Shown piece after piece: positions 9,316-20,735 of a stretch of DNA of 64,000 nucleotides. The position numbers and the translations under genes are program-made. The stretch is taken from positions 372,001 to 436,000 of the forward strand of contig MQVO02000008.1 of the NCBI GenBank assembly GCA_001986395.2, read 5' to 3'. This DNA is from Irpex lacteus (taxonomy: Eukaryota > Basidiomycota > Agaricomycetes > Polyporales > Irpicaceae). The stretch's first letter is position 1. Every line of letters begins with the position of its first letter. The notes under the pieces are model-generated. The model saw only the letters and a list, made by a program, of their open reading frames with translations, was not told the DNA's origin and ran no database searches.

Positions 9316-11990
9316 GAGCCGTGGTGCGAGGCCTTATGCATCAGGACAGTCTTAACTTACAAACTGGTCTGTTGCATTAGGACAGCTATATTCTTGTAGG
9401 GGACAGTGGGTATAGCTGGGTTTGAATGTGAGCACCATATAGGGTAGTACCATCAGACAGCAGCCAAAAGGGGTAGGTGAGATGGGCTCCTATTTTATTA
9501 AAAGCTGAAATAGTGGCCACATCAATAAAATAATAATCTCTGACCCATCAAATGACTAACAGACACATGCTTTCGCTTCAGATTGCCTAAAAGGGTAATG
9601 GAGTGCTCTCACCGCCTTCATGGGCGCTTGGGCGCTTATTTTGTCGTTTTACTCCTTTGGGATGGTGTCACATGACACAAACATATGCTGGTGTCAGAAA
9701 TGAAAATATGTTTTCTGAACCGGATTTTCTCCAGGATTCCGAATCTAATCTCAGAATTTCGATAGCTGCACTGGTTCAGGAGCTATTTGAGGAACATTGA
9801 ATATATTTCGCATTTTTGGATTTTCCCAGGCTTTGATCAGCTTGGTATGGGGGTAGTAGTGGGGGTATGGCTTAGTAACTTTAGGATAATGATTCTATAA
9901 TATATAGCCTGTGTCTATTAGCTTTTTAGGTCACCAGAACATCATGTCACTTGGGAAAACATATAACTCAGACATATAATGTTTTGCTTTCCTATTCATG
10001 ACATGGGGTATTATGAGCATTTTATGGTCTCAGAAAGCTTCATTCATACCACTGTAATATGTCTTTAAGGGGGTTTTATGATTGGATCAATGTGCATTAC
10101 TGTGTAAGGGATGTTCTCCTCCTCCCCTTGGTACCAAAAAATGCGCCCTATATAGGACTCTATACACATCCCCTTGCATATCTATTGCTGGGAGCATTTA
10201 CCCTATGGTATGAACATATATTTGGGACACTTTTAAGGCTCAGAAACACGTCCTGAACCTTCTCAGAATGCTTCAAAGCGAAATTCATCGAAAAATACAT
10301 TTATATTCACTTTACCCTCTCCTATGAGCCTCCTAATGTGTTTCCTTTCGGGCACAGCGCGTCCGGACGTGTCATTGTACTATATATACCTCCATAAATA
10401 TTTGTAGGCCCTCCCCTTCACCTCCCACCCTCCCATCAGCTCAGAAGTGCTGAAAAATGCGCTCTGTACAGGTTTTTGAACATATATTTGACATTTGACA
10501 TCCTCTGACACATCATGAGGGCTATCAAATAATGATATGATACTATATTAAGGTTCTAAAACATATCTAGTACGATACTGGGGCTCCTAAGCAATAGCTT
10601 GAGACACTATTATATGTAAACAGGCTAAGAAGCATGGATGAAGGTATGTGCATGTACAGTGCAATGACTTCACTTCTCACTTATGCTGTATTCCTTCTAT
10701 ATCATACCTGCATGTCATGCTACTGAGGAGATCTTTCTTGCATTCTGTAAGGACAGTGTATAGGTATCTATTAGCACTTTTTATGATATTTATAGCCTGT
10801 GTAGCAGGCAGTACATGTTAAATCTATGTCAGATTTGGGTGTTTTGCGCATTTTTCAGCACTTCTGAGCTGATGGGAGGATGGGAGGTGGAGGGGAGGGC
10901 CTACAAATATTTATGGAGGTATATATAGTACAATGACACGTCCGGACGCGCTGTGCCCGAAAGGAAACACATTAGGAGGCTCATAGGAGAGGGTAAAGTG
11001 AATATAAATGTATTTTTCGATGAATTTCGCTTTGAAGCATTCTGAGAAGGTTCAGGACGTGTTTCTGAGCCTTAAAAGTGTCCCAAATATATGTTCATAC
11101 CATAGGGTAAATGCTCCCAGCAATAGATATGCAAGGGGATGTGTATAGAGTCCTATATAGGGCGCATTTTTTGGTACCAAGGGGAGGAGGAGAACATCCC
11201 TTACACAGTAATGCACATTGATCCAATCATAAAACCCCCTTAAAGACATATTACAGTGGTATGAATGAAGCTTTCTGAGACCATAAAATGCTCATAATAC
11301 CCCATGTCATGAATAGGAAAGCAAAACATTATATGTCTGAGTTATATGTTTTCCCAAGTGACATGATGTTCTGGTGACCTAAAAAGCTAATAGACACAGG
11401 CTATATATTATAGAATCATTATCCTAAAGTTACTAAGCCATACCCCCACTACTACCCCCATACCAAGCTGATCAAAGCCTGGGAAAATCCAAAAATGCGA
11501 AATATATTCAATGTTCCTCAAATAGCTCCTGAACCAGTGCAGCTATCGAAATTCTGAGATTAGATTCGGAATCCTGGAGAAAATCCGGTTCAGAAAACAT
11601 ATTTTCATTTCTGACACCAGCATATGTTTGTGTCATGTGACACCATCCCAAAGGAGTAAAACGACAAAATAAGCGCCCAAGCGCCCATGAAGGCGGTGAG
11701 AGCACTCCATTACCCTTTTAGGCAATCTGAAGCGAAAGCATGTGTCTGTTAGTCATTTGATGGGTCAGAGATTATTATTTTATTGATGTGGCCACTATTT
11801 CAGCTTTTAATAAAATAGGAGCCCATCTCACTTACCTCTTTTGGCTGCTGTCTGATGGTACTACCCCATATAGAGCTCACATTCAAACTCAGCTGCCACT
11901 TGTGCTCACTTTAAGAATATAGCTGTCATGATGTATCAGACCATGTGAAGATATGCCTGTAATGATACATCAGAACATTGCCAAAGGGTG
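9316..11990. mobile_element. Giant palindromic (foldback-type) non-autonomous transposon, copy 1
   Basis: 2,675 bp flanked by an exact 7-bp duplication (CATCCTT at 9309-9315 and 11991-11997). The left arm (9316-10462) is the reverse complement of the right arm (10846-11990) around a unique loop of about 383 bp. The inner 1 kb of the arms is almost perfect, shown by identical 65-codon frames read in opposite directions in each arm. The outer 100-150 bp of the arms are clearly diverged but alignable. Each end carries two related subterminal repeats of about 16 bp. No transposase-length frame exists, so it would need a helper. The termini (GAGCCGTGG on the left, CACCCTTTGG read inward from the right) do not match a superfamily I can name. 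It is AT-rich relative to the host gene it splits. Confidence 0.93.
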
Positions 11991-11997
11991 CATCCTT
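11991..11997 (+). repeat. 7-bp target-site duplication, right side of copy 1
   Basis: CATCCTT, partner of 9309-9315. The host exon (minus strand) continues immediately beyond it. Confidence 0.92.
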
Positions 11998-13095
11998 CAC
12001 GGGCTTATTTGTCGACGCCTTCTTCCCCCCAGCCGACTTGGCAGGTACGGGCTTCTTCTTGGAAGGTGAGGCCTTATCTTTGCCCTTACCCGCGGACATG
12101 ATCACCTCCTCCTTCTCAACGATCTCAAGAGAACTGTCCTCGCTGTCGACCGCAAGCTTCTTAGTGCGCCTCTTGACTGGAGTCTGTTCTTCGATCTTGT
12201 CGTAGTCGCTGTCGCTACTGTTACGATGAGTATATGAGGGCATGTATTTTATGGGACTGGCGTTAGCTACCTCTCAGTCGTGGCACGGCCCTTGCCCTTG
12301 CCCTTGCCAACGGGAGCTTGAACTTTCTTCTTACTAGAAACAGATGAGTATAAATGTGAGGGGTTATATCTGCCACTTACGTCTTAGTAATGGGCGAAGG
12401 GATCTCCGAGAGCGCATGGTCGTCCGACTCCTCTTCGAGCTCCCTATACAATCATGAGTAAGATGTAGGGACCAGTAATCAAAGCAGCGTACTCTTCAGC
12501 TCTATCATCAATGAAGGCTCTATCTTCATCATTCTCTTCATCTGACGAGGTCTCCCTAAGATACCAGAGAATGAGAAAGGCAAAGGTCCATTGGCCGGTG
12601 AGACTTACATTCGGCCATCCTCAGAGGCTTCATCGTCGACAAACGTGCGGGCCTTTCTTCTACAAAACCATAAGCCCCACAGGTCGCTGTAAATGTGACT
12701 AAACTTACTTGACAAGGAGACGTTGCTCAGGACTAAGAAGGGGGACCTCTACCTCCATAGCTTTGCGGCGGGTGGATGGCTTGGAGCTACGGGAAGCCAT
12801 CATTAAACAGGCGGGAGTCAACATTCATTTAAGGGACGTACGCTAGAGGCTCTTCTTCGGACTCCTCAGCTTGAAGAACCTGCTGAGCTTTACTACTGTA
12901 AGAGAAAGTGTCAGGCCATGTTGAGGGAAGAAGATATCGGACCATTTACCGTGTACGAAGACCACCGCTTGTGTTGTCGGGAGTCGCTGGCGTTGCCGCG
13001 GAGACTTTCTTCTTCGTACCACTCCTTTAGTAATGATGTTATAAGTCTTAAGATCAAGGAACCTCCATGGAAAACACTTACTTAGCTGTGGGCAT

Positions 13096-14297
13096 TGCGT
13101 GAGCGACAAAGTAGACTGAACGTTCAGTCCGGGAAGGGGTGAGAGAAGCAAAGAAGTTCGAGGGCAATATTTGGGGGAAGACAAGGAGCGCGATGGATGG
13201 ATATGATCCGGATGGCAGCAGAATGCCCAGATAACGACCGGACGACTCAGGTATGGCGAAATCACAACAAATGCGCCTTGTGAAATTAACCAGAGATCCG
13301 GGAACCAATTTGACGGTGGATAAGACAGTTTCCGGGGTAACGAGCGACACCGGGAGTTCCGCAATTCCGCAACCCGATAACAATTTGTCTGCCATCCATG
13401 CGTTACAACACCGCCGCGACTGGCGAAACCGGTCAGGTAAGGCAAAGTACAGGAACGCACGAGGAAGAGTGACGACAGATTCTGTCAACGTTGCTGAAAG
13501 GTAGCTAAATCAGGTCTAACTCAATAGGACGGGAGACAGGCGGAAGATGGCGCGCACCAAGAGATAAGATTTGCCCATCCAATCCAAAGGGACGAAACAC
13601 CGCTTCCAGGCGAATCGCGCACAAGATCTTGAAAAGAGACAATGATAAGGTACGGGCCCAACACGTCACTGGCAGCAAGCGACGTATCAAACACAAGCGG
13701 GTCGATTTGATTCACCGATTTGGGGATACGCAGGCTTGTATTCCAGGGTGATGATAACGCGTGCCGACATGTTCGCACAGGCACAGCGTGCTATCGCGTC
13801 GGCATAGCGCATGCTGTGCACCGATAATCAGTCCGTAATCCCGCCGATGACGCAGCAAACAATGATAATTGAATAATTGAATAACGAGAGGTGTTGCAGG
13901 TACCGTACACACACGGCAGCAAATAGGATGACGAGGGCCACCACCGTCGCTTGGCCACTGGTTAAAGATAAAATTATTCAGATGTCAGTGTGACAAAGAC
14001 ACACAAATAATACAAAACCAATGGCCAAACTGGGTTGTGGGCGTACCTTGTCTCTTTCGTAGCCGAGGACGACAACTTTGACATCGAGCAAACCTTTGTT
14101 ATTTCGAACAAGCGATGGCCCTCAGCCTTCTCTATTCACGCCGAAGTAGCTACAGTCAGTAACCTGCTTCGCGAAACACCCATAATAACCAGCACTTACA
14201 ATATTCACGTACGCAGAAGAGATACTGAGCCAGGCGTTCCAGGAAGCGGCGGCTTCTCCGGACAAGGACAAACAATTGTGCTTGTTTCAACAAGTAC
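13096..14297. other. Intergenic stretch without a supported gene
   Basis: Contains only short overlapping frames on both strands with no recognisable motif and no convincing splice chain. Part of it may hold 5' exons of the plus-strand gene that follows (an in-frame splice into 14339 from about 14297 is possible), or the promoter region shared by two divergent genes. Confidence 0.4.
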
Positions 14298-15347
14298 GTG
14301 GAAACTGACCATGACACGCTGAGACACACAGTTAATAGCCTTATAATCCAGTCAGAACGTATCACAATATCGACAGAAATATGGACTCACAGATCTGGTC
14401 AGAGAGATATTGTGTACCCAGTTACCGGCGAGGACAGGGAAGAGGTAGTCTTCAGAATACAAGGATATGTTTTGCGAGCGGACCTACCTCCTATAAACAG
14501 GGAAGAACAGTTAGTAATGTTTTATCGGAAACGCGAACTTGCAAATGACACGGCTTCACATTAGATTGACCAAGAAACCTTCCACTGCGAAGCAGTCGGT
14601 GGTTCTGACCGGACTAGGCTGCGATGAATTTGACGGGAGCGTGAGGGCTATAATCGCGCTTCATTCGCAGTTTGCAACTCACTTACCGGCGGACACCCTC
14701 AACGAATGGAAGCCGGTAACCGACGATAACTTGTTGTGTCTGGAATTCGCGAATAGATATTTTACTCCGAACCACCTGGCGACGCAATACGACCGCGTAG
14801 AACTAACAGAATCAGTGGATCCCAGAGGATTGCTGCAGTCCAAGGCAAGGGGAGGATACCACACAGAGGACAACCAGGTATGGTATTACGAGAAAACCGG
14901 TGATAGCAACAGGTAGATTGGCCTGGCTTCCGTCATCGAGTATTCGCTGATGAAGTTCCCACAGGTGTCGCTATGAACCGTGCAGCCCCATGGCGATCAA
15001 ACCCGGATTACTAGTCGAGGTACAGGCTTCGTTCTGCGCGGTACCGATATCCAAAGGGCGATTCATTATGTTGAGTAAGCTTCGGTCCGTGTGCGTGCTG
15101 AGCAGACAGGTACACCAGGTGAGTGTCACATGCGATGGGAACAACTCGTACTCAGAAACTGACGAACCAATAGGATCTTAACGACGAAACGTTCGAGAGA
15201 ATGAAAGTACCAGCAAAATCGGACGTGAAGAAGTTAAAGAGGAGGGTCGGGTATGACTCGCTCGAGCGCGAAGGGGAGAGCACGAGCGAAGCGATGAAAA
15301 AATTAAGATTGGACGATACAACACAGAGGATGGTCATGGATAACTAG
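14298..15347 (+). CDS. Agaricomycete orphan-family hypothetical protein (5' exons uncertain)
   Basis: The 3' exons are clear. One covers about 14540-14912 and contains FDGSVRAIIALHSQF and GGYHTEDNQVWYYE. The next, 14965-15109, contains LVEVQASFCAVPISKGRF. The last, 15174-15347, is a Lys/Arg/Glu-rich tail. They join in phase through GT-AG introns. I remember the HTEDN and VEVQxSFxxVP pattern from an expanded Agaricomycete family of unknown function in which an N-terminal domain precedes these segments. An upstream stretch (about 14339-14560) encodes IVYPVTG and VVFRIQGYV in another frame and probably belongs to the same gene, but the joining intron is not resolved, so the start is provisional. 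It is divergent from the minus-strand gene before it. Confidence 0.6.
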
Positions 15348-15486
15348 TGGTGGGTGGATTGAGACCGTCAGAGCAATTAATCGTATAGCAGTGTCGGTAA
15401 CACATTAATGAATGAAGGCGGACTGTAACTCGATTAAGCAGCGCGAATTGAATACAGAGTAAAAGACGAGACCGACTACGCAAGTT

Positions 15487-18437
15487 CTACAAGGAGGGAG
15501 AGTCACGATACAAACGGAGATTCCATAGACGGCTGAATTTGCATAAGAGATGTTCGACGTCGATATAGGTCAACTTGATATCCGATAGGCCGTTAGAGGC
15601 AAGCAGGAGTTGAAGGTCTTTGCTGAAGCTGGTGACCGCGTCTAAAACGATGGCAGGCGTGATCCCATCCGAGTCGGTTCCTTCGAAGTATCCCAAAAGT
15701 CGTAGTCCGGCCTTTGCCCCCAGATTCAAGTTGTTCACGGACAACGCTATCTCTTGCAGAGTGGGTGGCTTCACCATAGAGTAATGAACCATGTCCGCAC
15801 ATAACAGGTACACACTTAGTGATCCACAACCTGGCAAACCAAGGGCAGATTTGACGCGTCGCAAGAAGGAATACATCGCGGTGAAGGATAAAGGCCAAGC
15901 ACCGTTCGGAGGCCAGTCGCATTGAGTCGCAACGTTCCAGAAGTGCTCGGCTTGTTCTATGGTTCTGTTATCGATAGGTTGGCCCAACGCTCCTCGATTA
16001 CAGTAGAAGTCCGGTGAACGACCAGGGAACTGTCCGTGAACGTCTCTGACGTATTTCTCCCATTCGGCAAAGCTCTCGAACTTGGATTTTCGGACGTCAG
16101 ACGAGGCTTGAAGAAAAGCGTCCGAGTTGAACAGTATGTTCCGAAAGACCAAAGCGGTGAAGAATCCGGCTCGCGTTCGCATGAATGGGAGGTCGACGTC
16201 GGCCATGAAGAGTTTCCTAGACGGTGCCTCTTCTCGCCAGCAGATACGAGCATCAGGGGATTCGAGGATCGACTCCTGGGCTGAGTTAGGCAACTGTAGA
16301 GGGGTGTCTGAGTCCAAGTGTTCCAAGACCGCCCGCGTGTCCTTGATGAGCTTGATAACATTAAGTCTACGATCGTAAATTCCGCATGGCAAGGTAGGGT
16401 CCACAGTGGGGCCTGCAGTGACATAGTTTGTCAGTTACAGATTACATACAATCAAATGCAACAGACGTACCAGGTTGATGAACACGCTCATTAAGCAACT
16501 GCGTGCTATACGTCTGGGAAAGACGCACGAATGAGTCGTAAAACTCGTAAAGCAGCTGGGCGTCGTCTTCAACGGTTGCGTCGACAGACTGAATCGCGGA
16601 GACGAAATCATCCATGGCCGACGGGTCATAAGGACGATCTTTGTTGAGAGAGTTCGTGTGATAATCGTACGGTGGGTTTTTGAAGAGGTACCGGGGCAGA
16701 GACCGATGAAGCTCCCAAACGCGCTCAAGGAACAGGACACCCTTTCCGAATTTGCCAACCAGCGTGTCGACGAGTTGAGAACGTCCACGCGTGATGAAAC
16801 CGGAAGGTAAATCAAACCAGGAACGAAGGATACGGCCAAAGTACTTCGCGGTTGCGACAAGGAAGTCGGCATCGCTTGGACGTTTGCGCCATTGACGCTC
16901 CTTCAGAGCCCAGTCCGGCTCAACGTAACGTACGTTCGGAGCTCCTGCGTGCTTGATATAGGCGGAGGACTTCAGATCCATAGGCAATTGCACCACGAGC
17001 TTGACGTGAATGTCGCGAAGAAGACGCTCGATCCAATTCGACGGTTGCGTATGGAATGTATCGCGAGAGAAGATTTCATCGCACAACGTGCTTTCCATGT
17101 CATTGACCGTACACGCGAGTCGGTATTCGTGTAGGATGATACGTTGCCGTATAATACGTGTCCATACTTCGTTACTTGCCTCCTGGTGCTTCGCCACGTT
17201 GAAGGTTGACATGTATTGGGATAGGCCTTCCGGGTTCATGCGGAATAGTTCGGCCACGGTGTCGTAGTTATCCAGGGCAGCCATAGATCGGCATAAGGAG
17301 TCCAGGCCCGTCGATCGAATGTACGAAACAGCGTACACGAGCCGACGCATATCGCGAGGAATGGTTTGGTGTGAGATGGCGTAGCAAAAGTCCTCAACTA
17401 CAGTGTCAACCGTGAGCAATAAACGAACCCAGTTTCCGACAATGTACTCACTGTGTTTCATGCGCCGTTCTTTGGTCTTACGCGATTCTGCCTTAGTCGG
17501 CGTCGATGGGACTGCATCTACGTTTGATAATTAATAAACATAAGACTGTATAACAAGAGTTAGCATACCTTGGACATGCCGCCGCACTTGCATTCTAGAG
17601 TTGGAGACCGGCGTCGGGGGTAGCCGAGGTAAAGACGTATCAGTCGTAGGTGGCAAGGATCGACTGGCCGGCGGAGTAGCAGGTGCAGGTAGAGTAGGAT
17701 CACTGGTAGGGCCACTGCTAGAAGACGGGGATACAGACGCAGGAGCCGTGGGTAGCCGCGAGGAAGTAGCGGATAAACGTAGGGTATCAGTATTGCCAGG
17801 GACACCGCTAGAAGACGGGAGCGCAGACGAAGGAGTCATGGGTGGGGGGGAGGAATGTATACGCCGGCGTGAACGCGTCTCCCGAGACCTTTCCGCACGT
17901 TTCTCGACGGTCGGCTGTTGATTAACTGGAGGCGTAGGTACGATACGACGGCGCGTACGACGTTCTTCTGTTTCGTCTGCGCTGGGTGTGCCCGGTGAAC
18001 GAGAACGTATCGCCCGTGGTGTATGAGGGTTGTCCTCGACACTCGCATTAACATCGGCGTCGTCAGTTTGCGACAGCTCTTCTTCGTCTTTCCACAGTAC
18101 GTTCGCCAGGTCTAATTCGTCGTCCATCGAAGACTGCCTAACAGGTTCGTCCTCTGAAACGGTAAGAAAGTTAAGTATTACCGAATACGAGTGACTAGCC
18201 GGAAACCGCACCTTCATCATCATGCGGCAGCGAACTGTAGTTCTCCTCCAACATTGGGTTGTCATAGTCCAACGCCCTGTCGAGGGACGGTGAACGTTCG
18301 CGTTCGGTTACTGCTGAGAATGGCGTGAGACAACGTTCAAAAAAGGCTGATAGTCAAACAGTTTTACCTTCGCTCTCCCGTTGTGACTGCGAACGATTTA
18401 CTGGATTTAATTCCTCATCATTCAAAGCTGTATACAT
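15487..18437 (-). CDS. Large orphan-family hypothetical protein, five exons
   Basis: Starts at 18437 (MYTALNDEEL) and ends at 15487; five exons join in frame to about 900 residues. Roughly the first 240 residues are disordered and Ser/Pro/Arg-rich, with an acidic patch (LWKDEEELSQTDDAD). The rest is globular: a long segment starting MKHSEYIVGNWVRLLLTVDT, then a last exon with GAWPLSFTAMYSFLRRVKSA and GSLSVYLLCADMVHYSMV. The last part resembles an Agaricomycete-restricted family that I recall without a known function. No catalytic motif is visible. Splice sites and frame are intact at every junction checked, so it looks like a working gene. It is tail-to-tail with the plus-strand gene at 14.3-15.3 kb and sits downstream of, and in the same orientation as, the TET/JBP-like gene. 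Confidence 0.75.
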
Positions 18438-18465
18438 TGAATACGTAACAAGCATTAGCGTAAAG

Positions 18466-20735
18466 TCATCGACTATAAACCACACGGCTCTTGGTACCTT
18501 GACGAGGAGAACGCCTCAATGTCGTCTTTTCCTCACCCTCTTCTTGTCCACCAGTGTTACGCCTCTTACTCCGGAGCATGCGCTCGACCCCGAGATCAAT
18601 ATCATGGTCTACACCGAGATAATCCTGGTCAACTAGCATGGACACGCGGTTTCGCTTTGAACGAGTAGCTCTGGGCGCGTCAGGCTGAGGCCTTAACTCG
18701 TCGTACGGGGGTAGATCTGTTAAACGTTTGGTAGGTAACTTGTACGCTGTAAGATACAGAGCACATAAGGTCAGAAAAGGAATGGAAAGCACGCTGAGAA
18801 AAACCGACTCACTGGAAGGTCGAGTCTTACTGCCCCGATTGGTAACATATTCGCCGCGAATGATCTTGGAAGGTATACCGGGAATACAAGCGGCCATTCG
18901 GTCATACACCCCTAGCAACATGTTCTCCTGTACCTCGACGTGGACGTGGTCGTACCGAGTGTTGACGTCGTCGACGGGAGCCATGGGCCAAGGCATGAGG
19001 TCTATAAGGTTTCCATCGTCGTCGTAGTAATTGAACGCCCCCAGGAACATGTCCCTGTTCACCTGGACGCGAAGACGAGGGGGAAGTTGCTCCATGACAT
19101 CATGAGTCCATAGAAGCAATCCACGCGCGAGGAAGTTGACCAAGGCAGCGTCATCCATCGAAGACGTCCCGTCTTGGGCCATAGTAGTGTGTGCGGTGAA
19201 ATAGCCATTCTTCGGGACTTTGTGAGGCCCTCCAGTAGTATGAGCGGTAAGAAAGAAAGGAGCCTTTGCACCGGGCATCATGCTGAAGCAATGAGAGACC
19301 TTGCCAAGCACCATCGACTTCGGAGGGTAGCAAATCATCATGGCGCGACAAGCCCATTTGGGAATAGGGAGAGTGTCGAGAGCAAGGGCTCTGGTGCTGC
19401 CGTGTCGCAATAATCCGGTAAAGAACAATTGTTTGCTGAAACGTATCGTAAGAATATACATATGCTTGTACTGGAAAAGGAACCTACAAAGGTTCTAAGG
19501 TAGTGTAGAACCCTACGTCGAGGAAGTGCATACGACCTGGTTCCCATCCCTCCTCCGTAGGAAGGTCGGATAAGACCGTCGCACAAGATAAATGCGTGGG
19601 ACTATCACCAGTGTCTCTGTGACAATCACCGAACCGACCGTTCGTGACGCCAAGCGATTGTTCTGAAATGAGATGAACATAAGCACAGTATCGTGGATGA
19701 AAAAGTGCAAACACATACCTTCGCCGACGTGCTGAGGTTGTGATACGTTGAATTGACAAGACGACCACATATAGTTGTTGTAACTGCCGATTCGCGGGGT
19801 GTTGACCAACTCCGCATAAGCCTCGATGACAGTTTGAAGGGACTTTGGGGCCATCCTCGCCCACATCGTCATGCCAGCATCAGTAGTAGACTATATGGAT
19901 ACAACGCCTCGATTAGTGTATGCCTCTACGTAAACTGTCAAATGAGTACGCACCCTGACGGCTTCCTTGACGACCATTTGTACAGCGTCCAGCTTTCCAT
20001 CGACGACCTTCATAGCAGCAGGTGGACCGGACGCGTTCATGGGTCGTTCAAGCATGTTCGACAAACTGTAACAACGATTGCCGTGCCCTACTTCGCTGGC
20101 GCGATCTTGTTCTTCGAACCAGACTCGTCGATTGTCTCTTGTACCGCTGGGGCCTAGCAGGCTCTCGCGACAAGCATCCAGCGATTCACGCTTACGAGAC
20201 ATATCATGGTCGTTGTCACTGAAGAAATATTAGTATCGATATACTGCACAAGGGAGTAACGTCCGAGTACTTACACTGTTGCCACGAATATCTGCAAAGC
20301 GTCCTCTGCGGGATTGCCCCCTTTGGTAATATCTCTGGCGAACACGACATCGCCTTCGTTGAGCGCGACCAAGCCACCAAGGGCTAGAATGGTATTAGTT
20401 TAGTCAGAAGAAACACATTAAGAGGACGATGCACACGTACTATTGTTACCCTCAGGCGGATTAATCATACCAGTAGGGAGCTCGATGGTGGACGCAAGTT
20501 CTTTGGCCCTTGCGACGCCTGCTGGGGTCGGGTCGACGAGGTACACGTATGTTGTGCCGGTGTCGAGGGTATACGCAGAGTCGCGAAGCTGAGGGTGAAT
20601 ACCAGCAACGTAGCGATACACAACCGGGAGGGCAGCATCGCGGTTACCGGCATCGATGGCCTTCAAATCCGAGATGATCGTAGGGTCGGGGGCACGTATG
20701 TCGTACAATAGTACTTCAGAGAGACGCGGCGCCAT
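18466..20735 (-). CDS. Probable TET/JBP-type 2-oxoglutarate/Fe(II) oxygenase family protein
   Basis: About seven exons, start at 20735 (MAPRLSEVLLYD; a longer frame from 20846 looks like translated leader), stop at 18466, about 640 residues. The middle exons carry GDCHRDTGDSPTH, giving the HxD iron ligands (His 19619-19621, Asp 19613-19615), followed by PGRMHFLDVGFYTTL, then FFTGLLRHG (candidate distal His) and CRAMMICYPP (candidate 2-oxoglutarate-binding Arg). This order is the double-stranded beta-helix pattern of the fungal TET/JBP oxygenases, which oxidise thymine or 5-methylcytosine in DNA in their founding members. In fungi such genes are greatly expanded and have been linked to KDZ transposons (Iyer and colleagues). 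The C-terminus is basic (RSKRRNTGG, LRRSPRQGTKSR), which fits DNA binding. No KDZ transposase is visible in this window. An alternative is a sister orphan family of the same fold with another substrate. Confidence 0.68.

Larger units (their letters stand above)
7217..13095 (-). pseudogene. Acidic/lysine-rich orphan-family protein gene, broken by a 2,675-bp palindromic element
   Basis: A chain of short exons runs from a start at 13095 (MPTAK) to a stop at 7217. The N-terminal half has many small exons of low-complexity basic/acidic sequence (KARTFVDDEASEDG, EEVIMSAGKGKDKASPSKKK, KREETESEDSEQEL). The C-terminal half is globular (EINTCFGSYGEDSNLL, then a segment with YRCLSNMIGFRAFDPKDP, then NLLRVVVMA at the end) and matches my memory of an Agaricomycete orphan family. 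An element at 9316-11990 splits an exon inside an Asp/Lys run. Removing it and one target copy restores the frame (VKDDDKDDDD). Reading through instead adds about 21 foreign residues and then a stop near 11926, removing the whole conserved C-terminal part. A nuclear or chromatin role would fit the charge pattern but is only a guess. Confidence 0.72.

Noticed and set aside
9603..11705. 65-codon frames in the palindromic element arms as transposon genes
   Set aside because: They are identical in both arms because the arms are inverted copies, are short, and show no transposase motif. They look like chance frames.
11832..11852. Splice donor (AGGTAAGT on the minus strand) in the right arm that might let the host gene remove copy 1 as an intron
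   Set aside because: The stop near 11,926 lies before this donor in the direction of translation, so splicing here would not rescue the protein.
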